DNA from: Bacteroidales bacterium
GTDB lineage: Bacteria > Bacteroidota > Bacteroidia > Bacteroidales > UBA932
Reading direction: 5' to 3'
Length of the DNA: 64,000 nt
NCBI GenBank assembly: GCA_024401745.1
Contig: JAKSKK010000005.1
Span: 1 to 64,000, forward strand
The notes below the pieces were generated by a model. The model was not told the DNA's origin. It made no database searches and saw only the letters and a list, made by a program, of their open reading frames with translations. Made by a program: the position numbers and the translations under genes. Below, piece by piece: positions 15,533 to 24,054 of the stretch (its first letter is position 1; the number at the start of each line of letters is the position of its first letter).

Positions 15533-17472
15533 TTCTTGTCCTCCTTGTATTTGTCCAACATGTATTCAACTGAAAGCAGGGCGGCAGTGCTGAGCGCCGA
15601 CGATATGGCACCGTGGGGCTCGTGAGGGGGATCTCCGTCATAAAGCTCGGAGAATGCGCCCACGCCGTGCTTGTTGAGGTCCTCGAAGAAGCCCTCGATG
15701 AGCCACTCGGCCTTCTTCCAGAACGCAGGGCCCTTGACGTCGAAGCATACGGCGACGTAAGGCTCGAGCAGGAACGGGCGGGTGCAGCCCTGATGATATG
15801 CAAGGTCGCGGTCGATCTGCGTACCCTCATATACGCCCTTGTACTTGACGTCGCGGGGAGAGAGGGTCCTGATGCCGCGGGATGTTACGAGTTCGCTGTC
15901 GATCACGCGCAGGATGGAAGGTGCAAGCTCCTCGTCGATGGGAGAGTACTTGACCCAGAGGGCATACAGCTGGTTGGGACGTATGTCCATGTTCTGGCCT
16001 TCGTTGTCGACGTAGTCGGCAAGGCAGCCGCGGCGCTCGTTCCAGAACGTGGGCTGGTAGCTGGCCTTGACGAGGTCGCGGATCTGGGTCCACCTGGCAA
16101 CGAACTGGCTCTTGGGCGAGCCGTACTTGTTCTCCATCTCGATGGCGAAGCAGATGCTGTTGTACCAGAATGCGTTGGTCTCGACCTGGTAGCCGGCACG
16201 CTCGGTGACTGCGCGGCCGCCGATGTATGCGTTCATCCAGCTGAGGGCGACGCCGTCCATCTGCGCCCACAGCAGGCCGTTGGGCTGCATTGCAACCTCG
16301 GCGCGCTCGCCGGGAAGATAGCTCTCGAGTATCACCTTGATGATCTCACCGTACTTGGCCCAGACCTTCCTGGGGTCGGCTCCGAAGTCGATGTAGGCCT
16401 GGAGCACGCTGGCCATGTACAGAGGAGCCTCGACCTGGGTGGTGCGGCGGGTAAGGCGTTCCTGCTCGTCAGCAATCAGGTTGTCGAGTATCTCCTCGAA
16501 CTGGGCGGGGTCATTGAGGCCGTAGAGGGTGAGGCCGGGCAGTGCCTGGAGGGTCTCGCGGAGGAGGCCGGTGTACATCCAGGTGAATCCGGCGTTGATC
16601 TTCTTGCGGTTGTTGTGGTCAGTTATGAGTCGGTTTGCGCAGCGTGCAAGCTGGTCGTGGTTCGTGGTGGCCGTGCCCTTCTTCTTCAGGAAGGAATCGA
16701 ACTTGCGCTTGAATGCAGAAGGGTCCTCCTCGGTGAGAGACGCCGAGAAGACGACGGAGGTTCCGGGGCGGAGCTTGACCTCGAAATGGCCGGGAACCAG
16801 AAGGTCCTCCTTGCAGTCGAAGCCGCGGCGGTACTCGTCGGAATAGGTTATGTCCTTGTTCCAGTGAGGATCCTCGACGTATGTTGCGGCGGCTGAACTG
16901 AGCTGCAGGTTCAGGTTGGGGAAGTTGGCATACATCCTGTACGCCATGCCGTTCTCGATCCTGACTCCTTTGGTGCAGGCCTCGGGATTCTCATGCGTGA
17001 GGGCGTGGATGTTCCTGAATGCGAGGAACGGGCTCAGACGCAGGGTGACGGGGGCGCTTGACTCCACAAGGTCGTACTTCAGGAGCACCTGATCCTTGTC
17101 CTGGGAGAGCATGATGCTCTTCTTGAAGACGATTTCGCCCACCTTGTAGGTGAGCTGCGGAACAGGATTGGCGTCGAAGTCGACGATGTACTTATGGCCT
17201 CTGGGCTCATAGATGTCGCCGTAGCGGTGGATTCCCAGATTGAACTGCTTGCCGTTCACAACCAGGGTCTCATCCACGTCTGAAAGGAGCAGATACCTGT
17301 CTCCGCCGAACCTGTCGAGCGTCACGGCCAGGAAGCCGTGATAGCGGCGGGTATTGCAGTCGATGATGGTGGTGTTGCAATAGGCGCCGGTCTTGTTGGA
17401 ACCGAGGATCTCCCTCTTGAGAGAGTATCCCAAGTTCACCAGTTCAGACTTGTTGAATTTCAAAAATGCCAT
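15529..17472 (-). CDS. Glycogen debranching enzyme (amylo-alpha-1,6-glucosidase)
   Basis: This 647-residue protein has the two-part structure of bacterial GDE-type debranching enzymes. The N-terminal beta-rich domain begins with LGYSLKREILGSNKTGAYCNTTI and contains NTRRYHGFL. The C-terminal (alpha/alpha)6 barrel, from about 290, includes NAGFTWMYTGLLRETLQALPGL and ends with the GAFSELYDGDPPHEPHGA segment. It would remove alpha-1,6 branch points from glycogen so that the phosphorylase can continue. No export signal is seen. It lies 3 bases after glgB and overlaps the next gene by 4 bases, which shows tight operon structure. Confidence 0.93.
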   Translation of the reverse strand: MAFLKFNKSELVNLGYSLKREILGSNKTGAYCNTTIIDCNTRRYHGFLAVTLDRFGGDRYLLLSDVDETLVVNGKQFNLGIHRYGDIYEPRGHKYIVDFDANPVPQLTYKVGEIVFKKSIMLSQDKDQVLLKYDLVESSAPVTLRLSPFLAFRNIHALTHENPEACTKGVRIENGMAYRMYANFPNLNLQLSSAAATYVEDPHWNKDITYSDEYRRGFDCKEDLLVPGHFEVKLRPGTSVVFSASLTEEDPSAFKRKFDSFLKKKGTATTNHDQLARCANRLITDHNNRKKINAGFTWMYTGLLRETLQALPGLTLYGLNDPAQFEEILDNLIADEQERLTRRTTQVEAPLYMASVLQAYIDFGADPRKVWAKYGEIIKVILESYLPGERAEVAMQPNGLLWAQMDGVALSWMNAYIGGRAVTERAGYQVETNAFWYNSICFAIEMENKYGSPKSQFVARWTQIRDLVKASYQPTFWNERRGCLADYVDNEGQNMDIRPNQLYALWVKYSPIDEELAPSILRVIDSELVTSRGIRTLSPRDVKYKGVYEGTQIDRDLAYHQGCTRPFLLEPYVAVCFDVKGPAFWKKAEWLIEGFFEDLNKHGVGAFSELYDGDPPHEPHGAISSALSTAALLSVEYMLDKYKEDKK

Positions 17473-17475
17473 ATA

Positions 17476-19446
17476 TCACTTCGTTTTTTTCAATACAATA
17501 GCGCACCTGCTGGGCAGGTACAGTGCTAAATTGTGGTTAACTGTGGAATGCCGTTCGTCCTTCTGGAGGCGGGAGAATCCCCCGAATTCGGCCTCGTCTG
17601 AATCGAAGGCCAGGGTATACTCTCCGTCGGGTGCCCAGAAGCTGAAATTCTCGTAGGACGCTACCGGATTGAAATTGAATGCAAAGATAGTGTTTCCGCG
17701 GCTGAAAATCAAAACTTTCCTCTCCTCGTCGCAATAAAGTTGCACGGGAGCGGCCTCGAGGACCTTCTCGGACCTCACGTAGTGAATCATCCGCGAATCG
17801 AAATCACGCAGCTGGCCGTACCGGAGCAGGCCGTTGTCGGCAAGGCTCCACTGGCGGCGCGCATACTTGAAGGACCAGCCGTTTCCCTCCCTGGGGAAGT
17901 CTATCCACTCGGGATGGCCGAACTCATTGCCCATGAAATTGAGGTAGCCGCCTCCGTTCGTGGCAAGGGTCACCAGGCGTATCATCTTGTGCAGGGCCAT
18001 TCCGCGCTCCACGGTGAGGTCCTGCGATGCCTTGTCCATGTGGAAGTACATTTCCTTGTCGATGAGGCGGAAGATGATGGTCTTGTCGCCCACCAGGGCC
18101 TGATCGTGGCACTCGGCGTATGAGATGGTGTTCTCGTCGGCCCTCTTGTTGGTCAGCTCCCACCACATAGAGCCCATGCTCCACTGCTCGTCTGACAGTT
18201 CCTTTATCCACTTGATCCAGTGGTCCGCTATGCCCATGGCCATGCGGAAGTCGAAGCCTATGCCGCCTGCCTTGAAGGGAGCGGCCAGGCCGGCCATTCC
18301 GCTCATGTCCTCGGCTATGGTGAGGGCGTTGGGGTTCATCTCATGGATGAGCATGTTGGCAAGCGCCAGATAGCTCACTGCATTCTCGTCCACGCCCTTG
18401 TTGAAGTAGAGCGCATAGTCGCCGAAGTCCTTCTCCAGACCATGGTCCCAGTAGAGCATGCTGGTCACGCCGTCGAAGCGGAATCCGTCGAGGTGGTACT
18501 CCTCCATCCAGAACTTGCAGTTCGACAGGAGGAAGAACTTCGTCTCGTTCTTGCCGTAGTCGAAGCAGCGGCTGTCCCATGCGGGATGATGGCCCTGCCA
18601 GCCGTTGTAAAAATATATGTCCTCACGGCCGTCGAACCTGCTCAGGCCCTCGGCCTCGTTCTTGACCATGTGCGAATGCACGATGTCCATTATGACGGCG
18701 ATTCCTGCGCGGTGGGCGTCGTCGACAAGGTGCTTGAACTCCTCGGGAGTGCCGAAGCGGCTGCTGAGGGCGTAGAAGTTCGAAACCTGGTACCCGAAGG
18801 AACCGTAGTACGGGTGCTCCTGCAGCGCCATGATCTGCAGCACGTTGTACCCGAGGGCCTTCACACGCGGGAGCACCTGTGTGCGGAACTCCTCGAAGCT
18901 GGCAACCTTCTCCTCCTCTCCGCTCATGCCTATGTGGCACTCGTAGATGAGGGGATGCTGGCGCTTGCCGGGGCGGCGGGCAGTCCACTCGTAGGGCTTT
19001 GCGGGAGCCCACACCTGGGCTGAGAATATCTTGGTCTCGGGGTTCTGCACCACTCTGGTGGCATACGAAGGCAGGCGCTCGGCGCCGCCTCCGGGCCATT
19101 CGATGAAAAGCTTGTAGAGGTCGCCGTGATGGAGGAAGAATTCGGGCAGAGTGATCTCCCAGCTGCCGTTACCGACAGGCTTCAGGGCGTATGACTCCGT
19201 GCGCTTCCAGTTATTGAAGTCGCCTACCAGATATATCCTCGTGGCATTGGGGGCCCACTCGCGGAACGTCCAGCCGGATGCGCTGTGATGCAGGCCGTAG
19301 TACAGGTGATTGTTCACGGCATCGGCCAGGCGGCCGTCGCCGGCTATGGCCTTCCTGTCGGCAAGGATGTGCTCGTGACGGGCATCTATCGCTCCCTTGA
19401 ACGGTTCAAGCCAAGGGTCAGTCTCATATATCTTCCTGATTGCCAT
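17476..19446 (-). CDS. glgB: 1,4-alpha-glucan branching enzyme, eukaryote-type GH13
   Basis: GlgB creates alpha-1,6 branches in glycogen. The 656-residue protein has an N-terminal CBM48-like domain (WTFREWAPNATRIYLVGDFNNW) and a GH13 barrel. The catalytic nucleophile is D325 in GFRFDGVTSMLYWDHG and the acid is E379 in IAEDMSGMAG. The third conserved region reads YAECHDQALVGDKT. The segments FDGVTSMLY and DQALVGDKT are hallmarks of the eukaryote-like subfamily (GH13_8) rather than Escherichia coli-type GlgB. The ATG at 19446 was chosen; it overlaps the xseB coding end by 23 bases, and an earlier start would overlap more. It is the first glycogen gene of the cluster. Confidence 0.95.
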   Translation of the reverse strand: MAIRKIYETDPWLEPFKGAIDARHEHILADRKAIAGDGRLADAVNNHLYYGLHHSASGWTFREWAPNATRIYLVGDFNNWKRTESYALKPVGNGSWEITLPEFFLHHGDLYKLFIEWPGGGAERLPSYATRVVQNPETKIFSAQVWAPAKPYEWTARRPGKRQHPLIYECHIGMSGEEEKVASFEEFRTQVLPRVKALGYNVLQIMALQEHPYYGSFGYQVSNFYALSSRFGTPEEFKHLVDDAHRAGIAVIMDIVHSHMVKNEAEGLSRFDGREDIYFYNGWQGHHPAWDSRCFDYGKNETKFFLLSNCKFWMEEYHLDGFRFDGVTSMLYWDHGLEKDFGDYALYFNKGVDENAVSYLALANMLIHEMNPNALTIAEDMSGMAGLAAPFKAGGIGFDFRMAMGIADHWIKWIKELSDEQWSMGSMWWELTNKRADENTISYAECHDQALVGDKTIIFRLIDKEMYFHMDKASQDLTVERGMALHKMIRLVTLATNGGGYLNFMGNEFGHPEWIDFPREGNGWSFKYARRQWSLADNGLLRYGQLRDFDSRMIHYVRSEKVLEAAPVQLYCDEERKVLIFSRGNTIFAFNFNPVASYENFSFWAPDGEYTLAFDSDEAEFGGFSRLQKDERHSTVNHNLALYLPSRCAIVLKKTK

Positions 19447-19615
19447 ATACTTTCTCTCTGGTTGTCCTGAGATACGCACGGCAGGCATCGACCAGCTCGG
19501 CGGACCGCTTCACGAGCTTGTCCACGTCGTCGAGCGCGGTCGCAGGGTCTTCTACCTGCACCGCTATTCTCTCGAGTTCGGCCATTGCCTTTCCGTAGTC
19601 AAAATCTTCGTTCAT
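19424..19615 (-). CDS. xseB: Exodeoxyribonuclease VII small subunit
   Basis: XseB binds the large subunit in several copies to form the single-strand-specific nuclease exonuclease VII. The 63-residue protein matches the family: FDYGKAMAELERIAVQVEDP, then a helix DDVDKLVKRSAELVDACRAYL and a charged end (REKVYGNQ). The ATG at 19615 is preferred over a TTG two codons upstream. It lies 38 bases after xseA and its end overlaps glgB by 23 bases, so DNA repair and glycogen genes share a transcript. Confidence 0.92.
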   Translation of the reverse strand: MNEDFDYGKAMAELERIAVQVEDPATALDDVDKLVKRSAELVDACRAYLRTTREKVYGNQEDI

Positions 19616-19653
19616 AATCAACTTGTAAAGATACTGTATTTTCGGGAAACAAC

Positions 19654-20763
19654 CTAATCTGAAGGGAGCACAAGACAGTTCAGCGTGCCATCTGCGAAAC
19701 GCACGCCCACAGTGTCTCCCGGCTTTATGCCGGATGCCGACTTGAGCACCACTCCGCGGGCGTCGGTGACCAGCGAATAGCCCCTCGAGAGCACGTTCCT
19801 CGGGTCGGCGTTCCTGATGCGGGCATAGAGCATGTCAAGCTCCGATTCCATGCGCGAAATCCTGTTCGAGAACGCCAGCCGCAGCCTGGTGCTGAAGGAG
19901 CTGATGAGCTCGTCCTCGGCCGCCAGCTCGTCTATGAAACGGTCGGCCAGCGCAGTGGGGGTCTTTACGAAGTCGTATGCCACCATGTCGGCCACGTGAT
20001 AGTCCCTGTCGTGACCTATCGCGGTGTACACGGGAATGGGGCAGCTGGCGATCGCGAAGCAGAGCGCATAGTCGTCGAAGCAGGCAAGGTCAAGCACGGA
20101 ACCACCGCCGCGCATGATGAGCACGGCATCGTAGCCGCCCTCGGCCTCAATGCTCTGGAGAGCCTCCGAGATTGACTCCGGGGCACCGTCACCCTGCATC
20201 GCGGCCTCGAACAGATTCACGCTGAAGGCGAAGCCGTACTCGTTCTGCTCAAGGTGGCGGCAGAAGTCTCCGAAGCCTGCCGCGTCGCGTGCAGAGACGA
20301 CCGCGAGCTTGTAAGGCAACGCACTGGGTTCCAGCGACTTCTGCCTGTCCATGAGGCCATCCTCCGTGAGCTTTTCGATGGTGCGGCGCTTCTGCAGTTC
20401 GGCCTCTCCGACGGTGAATGCGGCATCGAGGTCGTCGACCACCAGGGTGAGCCCGTACAGCTCGCTGTAGCTTACCTGCACATGCAGCAGGACGGTGATT
20501 CCCGCCTTGAGCTCGGATCCGGTCTCGTCCTTGAAGCAGCGCGACAGAATCTGCCAGCGCCCACGCCATACGACGGCCCTTGCCTTTGCTATCACCCCCT
20601 CCCCTTCACGGCTCTGGCTCAGCTCCATATAGCAGTGCCCGTTGGCCCTGGCCTGAAGCGACGAAATCTCGGCTCTCACCCACATTCTGTCAGGGAGCGA
20701 CTCCTCGATTTCTTCTTTCAGAAGGAGCTGCAGCTGAATCAATTCTACATACTCTGTTTCCAT
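19654..20763 (-). CDS. xseA: Exodeoxyribonuclease VII large subunit
   Basis: XseA is the catalytic subunit of exonuclease VII, which degrades single-stranded DNA from both ends. The 369-residue protein has the N-terminal OB-fold (MWVRAEISSLQARANGHCYMEL, up to about 110). The catalytic domain carries ALPYKLAVVSARDAAGFGDF, MRGGGSVLDLACFDDY and IGHDRDYHVADMVAYDFVKTPTALA in conserved blocks. At 369 residues it is shorter than the Escherichia coli enzyme (about 450), mainly in the helical C-terminal arm; short forms are common in Bacteroidota. The ATG at 20763 (METEYVEL) was chosen because the box TATTTTTG ends 5 bases upstream. It is the first gene of the xseA to ribF string. Confidence 0.93.
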   Translation of the reverse strand: METEYVELIQLQLLLKEEIEESLPDRMWVRAEISSLQARANGHCYMELSQSREGEGVIAKARAVVWRGRWQILSRCFKDETGSELKAGITVLLHVQVSYSELYGLTLVVDDLDAAFTVGEAELQKRRTIEKLTEDGLMDRQKSLEPSALPYKLAVVSARDAAGFGDFCRHLEQNEYGFAFSVNLFEAAMQGDGAPESISEALQSIEAEGGYDAVLIMRGGGSVLDLACFDDYALCFAIASCPIPVYTAIGHDRDYHVADMVAYDFVKTPTALADRFIDELAAEDELISSFSTRLRLAFSNRISRMESELDMLYARIRNADPRNVLSRGYSLVTDARGVVLKSASGIKPGDTVGVRFADGTLNCLVLPSD

Positions 20764-20768
20764 ATCCA

Positions 20769-20807
20769 CAAAAATACACATAAATCAACAAAGAATTCTT
20801 ATCTTTG
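20769..20807. promoter_or_regulatory. Divergent promoter boxes between xseA and engB
   Basis: The minus-strand box TATTTTTG (20769-20776) ends 5 bases from the xseA ATG, predicting a leaderless mRNA. The plus-strand box TATCTTTG (20800-20807) lies 29 bases upstream of the engB ATG. No convincing -33 TTTG accompanies either box. Confidence 0.55.
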
Positions 20808-20836
20808 CCACGCATTTTAAGTTAGAAAGGTATTGT

Positions 20837-21436
20837 ATGAAAATCTCAGAGGCAAAATTCGCAGGCAGCAGCACACGAGTTCAGAACAAGCCGAAGAGAC
20901 ACCTGCCCGAGGTAGCGTTCATCGGGCGTTCCAACGTCGGGAAGTCATCGCTGATAAACATGCTCTGCCGCAACGGCAGGCTGGCCATGACCTCCGCAAC
21001 TCCCGGCAAGACGAAGGTTGTAAACCACTTCATCATCAATGACAGCTGGTATCTCGTCGATCTTCCGGGATATGGATACGCCAAGATGGGGCAGAAGGGC
21101 CGCACCGAGCTTGCGGCCGTAGTCAGTGACTACATTTTCAACTCCGAGGAGCTACAGCTCCTCTTCGTACTTATCGACTCGCGCCACGACATAGGCGCCA
21201 CTGACCTTGACTTCCTTGCAGAACTTGGCGAGAACAGGATTCCGTTCGCGATCATCTTCACAAAGTGCGACAAGAAGGGCCCCAACGCCCTGGCCGCCCA
21301 GATCGAGAGGATAAAGGAGCAGATACTGCAGGAATGGGAGGAGCTTCCACCCATGCTCGTCAGCTCTTCAGAGAGCGGAGCCGGCCGCGAGGAGATATTG
21401 GAATACATTGCCCAGATACTTGAAACTCAACAATAG
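20837..21436 (+). CDS. engB: Ribosome biogenesis GTPase EngB/YsxC
   Basis: This small essential GTPase is needed for late assembly of the 50S ribosomal subunit. The 199-residue protein carries GRSNVGKSS (30-38, P-loop), a Thr-containing switch (MTSATPGKTK), DLPGYGYA (G3, D75), TKCD (G4) and the SSSES G5 segment near the end. The length and motifs are standard. The stop is 6 bases before prs. The same plus-strand run also encodes the GTPase Der, which acts on the same ribosomal subunit. Confidence 0.96.
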   Translation: MKISEAKFAGSSTRVQNKPKRHLPEVAFIGRSNVGKSSLINMLCRNGRLAMTSATPGKTKVVNHFIINDSWYLVDLPGYGYAKMGQKGRTELAAVVSDYIFNSEELQLLFVLIDSRHDIGATDLDFLAELGENRIPFAIIFTKCDKKGPNALAAQIERIKEQILQEWEELPPMLVSSSESGAGREEILEYIAQILETQQ

Positions 21437-21442
21437 ACTAAC

Positions 21443-22426
21443 ATGTTACACAGCCATCGAATGGAACTTTTCACCTGCGACGCTTCCAGGGACTTCGCAG
21501 AGAAAGTAGTAGAAAGTCTGAACGCTACGATCCGGGAGGACGAGAAAGAATTTTCCCTTGGAGACATGAAGGTTCTTCACTTCTCGGACGGCGAGTTCCA
21601 GCCTCACTTCGAGCAGAGCGTACGTGGTGCCACCACGTTCATCCTCCAGTCAACCTTCCCGCCTGCAGACAACATGATGGAGCTCCTGCTCGCCATTGAC
21701 GCGGCAAAGAGAGCCTCTGCAGACAAGGTCATTGCCGTAGTGCCCTACTTCGGATGGGCCCGCCAGGACCGCAAGGACAAGCCCCGCGTTGCCATCGGAG
21801 CCAAGCTCGCAGCCAACCTTCTCACCGCAGCCGGCGCAGACCGCGTCATGACCTGCGACCTCCACGCAGAGCAGATCCAGGGATTCTTCGACATCCCCGT
21901 TGACCACGTCTACGCTTCAAAGGTCTTCATCCCCGTGATCGAGAACCTTCATCTGGACAATCTTGCAATCGCAGCACCTGACATGGGCGGCGCAAAGAAG
22001 GCCAACATCTTCGCAAAGGCCATCTCCAGGACACAGGACTGCACCATGATCATCTGCCACAAGGTCCGCGAAAGGGCCAACGTGGTCGGAAGCATCACCG
22101 CTATCGGTGAGGTGAAGGGCAAAAACGTCTTCATCGTGGACGACATGATCGACACCGCAGGCACACTCTGCAAGGCTGCCGACGTCCTCAAGGAGATGGG
22201 TGCACTCAGCGTCCGCGCATGTGCAAGCCACGGAGTTCTCTCCGGCTCAGCCGTCGAGAAGATCCACAACTCAGCCCTCGAGGAAGTCTATATCACAGAC
22301 ACCATCCCTCATCCCGAGCTGGCAAACGACCCGAAGATCAGGATCATATCAATGGCTCCCGTCTTCGCCAACATCATCCGCAAGGTTTACAACTACGAAC
22401 CGGTAAGCACCGAGTTCGAGATGTAG
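21443..22426 (+). CDS. prs: Ribose-phosphate pyrophosphokinase
   Basis: Prs makes PRPP from ribose-5-phosphate and ATP, for nucleotide, His and Trp synthesis. The 327-residue protein has the family segments FSDGEFQPHFEQSVRG, the PYFGWARQDRKDKPR flexible loop, CDLHAEQIQGFFDIPVDHVYAS, and the PRPP-binding loop VFIVDDMIDTAGTL. The N-terminus is slightly divergent. An ATG at 21443 gives six extra residues (MLHSHR) before a second ATG at 21461 (MELFTCD); either could be used, and I kept the first because it leaves only a 6-base gap from engB. Confidence 0.95.
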   Translation: MLHSHRMELFTCDASRDFAEKVVESLNATIREDEKEFSLGDMKVLHFSDGEFQPHFEQSVRGATTFILQSTFPPADNMMELLLAIDAAKRASADKVIAVVPYFGWARQDRKDKPRVAIGAKLAANLLTAAGADRVMTCDLHAEQIQGFFDIPVDHVYASKVFIPVIENLHLDNLAIAAPDMGGAKKANIFAKAISRTQDCTMIICHKVRERANVVGSITAIGEVKGKNVFIVDDMIDTAGTLCKAADVLKEMGALSVRACASHGVLSGSAVEKIHNSALEEVYITDTIPHPELANDPKIRIISMAPVFANIIRKVYNYEPVSTEFEM

Positions 22427-22432
22427 GAATAT

Positions 22433-22684
22433 ATGAAGCTGTTTCTCGTGACCCTGGCCGCCGTGGCCCTCTGCGTGTTCGGATTATGCTTCAACATAAT
22501 CTTCCGCAGGAAGGAGTTCCCGAAATACGACGTAGGGTCCAACGAGGAGATGAGAAAGCGCGGCATCCGCTGCTACAAGGACGAGGATGCCGCACTTCAC
22601 GGTAAACACTGTACCGGTAATTACAGTGACGCTTGTAAAGACTGCAGTTTATATGGCACTCGTAGCGATAGTAGGGCGTCCTAA
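22433..22684 (+). CDS. Small Cys-rich membrane protein, function unknown
   Basis: This 83-residue protein begins with a hydrophobic helix (about 2-22, [20 protein letters not shown]), followed by a basic stop-transfer (FRRKEFPK). A short tail carries a Cys pattern, GIRCYKDED then [16 protein letters not shown]. The arrangement, a single transmembrane helix followed by a compact Cys-rich tail, resembles small membrane proteins of Bacteroidota that lie near der and, loosely, FeoB-associated Cys-rich proteins. Metal binding is possible but unproven. The last 32 bases overlap the der start in another frame, so the final residues after CSLY (GTRSDSRAS) may only reflect that overlap. It is 6 bases after prs. 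Confidence 0.7.
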   Translation: MKLFLVTLAAVALCVFGLCFNIIFRRKEFPKYDVGSNEEMRKRGIRCYKDEDAALHGKHCTGNYSDACKDCSLYGTRSDSRAS

Positions 22685-23963
22685 TGTAGGCAAGTCCACT
22701 CTTTTCAACCGCCTCGTGGGAATGAGGCAGGCAATTGTCGATGATGTAGCCGGCGTAACCCGCGACCGCCACTATGGCCGCTGTGAATGGTGCGGCCGTG
22801 AATTCTCGGTAGTAGACACCGGCGGATACACCACCAACTCCGACGACGTGTTCGAGACCGCCATCCGCGAGCAGGTGCAGATCGCCATCGACGAGGCCGA
22901 CCTCATACTCTTCATGGTAGAGGCCGGAACTGACGTCACCGACTATGATGCCGAGATCGCCGACGTGCTCCGCCGCACGAAGAAGCCCGTGGTGCTGTGC
23001 GTTAACAAGGTCGACACAGGCGAGAAGATGTACGACGCCTACCAGTACTACTCACTTGGTCTGGGCGAGATCTACGGCATCTCCGCAGCCAACGGAAGCG
23101 GCACCGGCGACCTTCTGGACGCCATCGTGGCAGTGCTCCCCGAGGAGAAGGAGGCCGAGGCCGACCCTTACAAGGACCTACCCCGAATCACCATCGTGGG
23201 CAAGCCTAACGTGGGCAAGTCATCGCTCACCAACGCGCTGCTGGGCCAGGACCGCAACATCGTGACTCCCGTGGCAGGAACCACCAGGGACGCGATAGAG
23301 ACCCACTACAACAAGTTCGGCCACGAGTTCATGCTCGTCGACACAGCCGGCATACGCAAGAAGTCGAAGGTGCACGAGGACCTGGAGTTCTACTCAGTGA
23401 TGCGCTCCATCCGTGCAATCGAGCACGCCGACATCTGCATTATGATGATAGACGCCACCAGCGGAATGGAGGCTCAGGACATGAACATCTTCAACCTGAT
23501 CATCAAGAACCGCAAGGGCTGCGTGCTGGTAGTCAACAAGTGGGACCTCTTCATCAAGGACAACAACACGCTCAAGGAGTATGAGGCGAGCCTGCGCTCA
23601 AGGATTGCTCCCTTCGACGACGTTCCCATCATATTCACTTCAGTCGTGAAGATGCAGCGCATCTCCAACGTGCTCGACGCCGCCACCGAGGTCTATGCCA
23701 ACTACTCGCAGAAGATACCCACAGCACGCCTCAACGAGGCTCTGCTGCCCATACTCGAGGAGACTCCTCCTCCTGCATGGAAGGGCAAGTACGTCAAGAT
23801 CAAGTACGTCACCCAGCTGCCTACGAAGTTCCCGGCATTCGCATTCTTCTGCAACCTGCCGCAGTACATCAAGGATCCGTACAAGCGCTTCCTCGAGAAT
23901 CAGCTGCGCGCAAACTTCAACCTTACTGGTTGTCCTATTCAGATATACTGCAGGCAAAAGTAA
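22653..23963 (+). CDS. der: Ribosome biogenesis GTPase Der (EngA)
   Basis: Der has two tandem GTPase domains and a KH-like C-terminal domain and assists assembly of the 50S subunit. The 436-residue protein starts with [15 protein letters not shown] (P-loop 8-15). The second P-loop, GKPNVGKSS, lies near residue 187. NKVD and NKWD are the two G4 motifs. The C-terminal KH-like domain includes [19 protein letters not shown] in pieces. The ATG at 22653 was chosen because it gives the invariant N-terminus. It overlaps the small Cys-rich gene by 32 bases. The stop codon sits in the loop of a perfect 8-bp hairpin. Confidence 0.97.
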   Translation: MALVAIVGRPNVGKSTLFNRLVGMRQAIVDDVAGVTRDRHYGRCEWCGREFSVVDTGGYTTNSDDVFETAIREQVQIAIDEADLILFMVEAGTDVTDYDAEIADVLRRTKKPVVLCVNKVDTGEKMYDAYQYYSLGLGEIYGISAANGSGTGDLLDAIVAVLPEEKEAEADPYKDLPRITIVGKPNVGKSSLTNALLGQDRNIVTPVAGTTRDAIETHYNKFGHEFMLVDTAGIRKKSKVHEDLEFYSVMRSIRAIEHADICIMMIDATSGMEAQDMNIFNLIIKNRKGCVLVVNKWDLFIKDNNTLKEYEASLRSRIAPFDDVPIIFTSVVKMQRISNVLDAATEVYANYSQKIPTARLNEALLPILEETPPPAWKGKYVKIKYVTQLPTKFPAFAFFCNLPQYIKDPYKRFLENQLRANFNLTGCPIQIYCRQK

Positions 23964-23972
23964 ACTTTTGCC
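23953..23972 (+). repeat. Hairpin around the der stop codon
   Basis: GGCAAAAG (23953-23960) and CTTTTGCC (23965-23972) form a perfect 8-bp stem with a TAAA loop that contains the der stop codon. No T tract follows, so it is not a standard terminator. It lies just before the structured repeat copy A. Confidence 0.6.
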
Positions 23973-23975
23973 TAC

Positions 23976-24048
23976 GGCTTTTGACGGGGGCTCTGCCCCC
24001 GTAACGCCCCCCGGCTCGCTGCGCTTCGCAGCCTTCGCGGGAAGGTTC
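23976..24048 (-). repeat. Structured GC-rich repeat, copy A (intergenic)
   Basis: Read on the minus strand this 73-base element has three hairpins: CCTTC/GAAGG, GCTGCG/CGCAGC and CGGGGGC/GCCCCCG. Between the last two lies the core CGGGGGGCGTTACGGGGGC, followed by the flank GTCAAAAGCC. The first stem, the core, the third stem and the flank are nearly identical to copy B in dnaX. It fills the gap between the convergent der and heparinase-like genes and may serve as a terminator there, though it lacks a T tract. Confidence 0.85.
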
Positions 24049-24054
24049 TACAAA

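Noticed and set aside
15613..16896. 427-codon open frame on the plus strand, opposite the debranching enzyme gene
   Set aside because: It mirrors a well-supported gene, has composition typical of a GC-rich antisense frame (many Val, Leu, Gly, Glu), and shows no domain, signal or promoter.
23976..24048. Copy A read only as a terminator for der
   Set aside because: It is stable but has no T tract on either strand, and its near-identical copies lie inside dnaX, so a simple terminator does not explain it.
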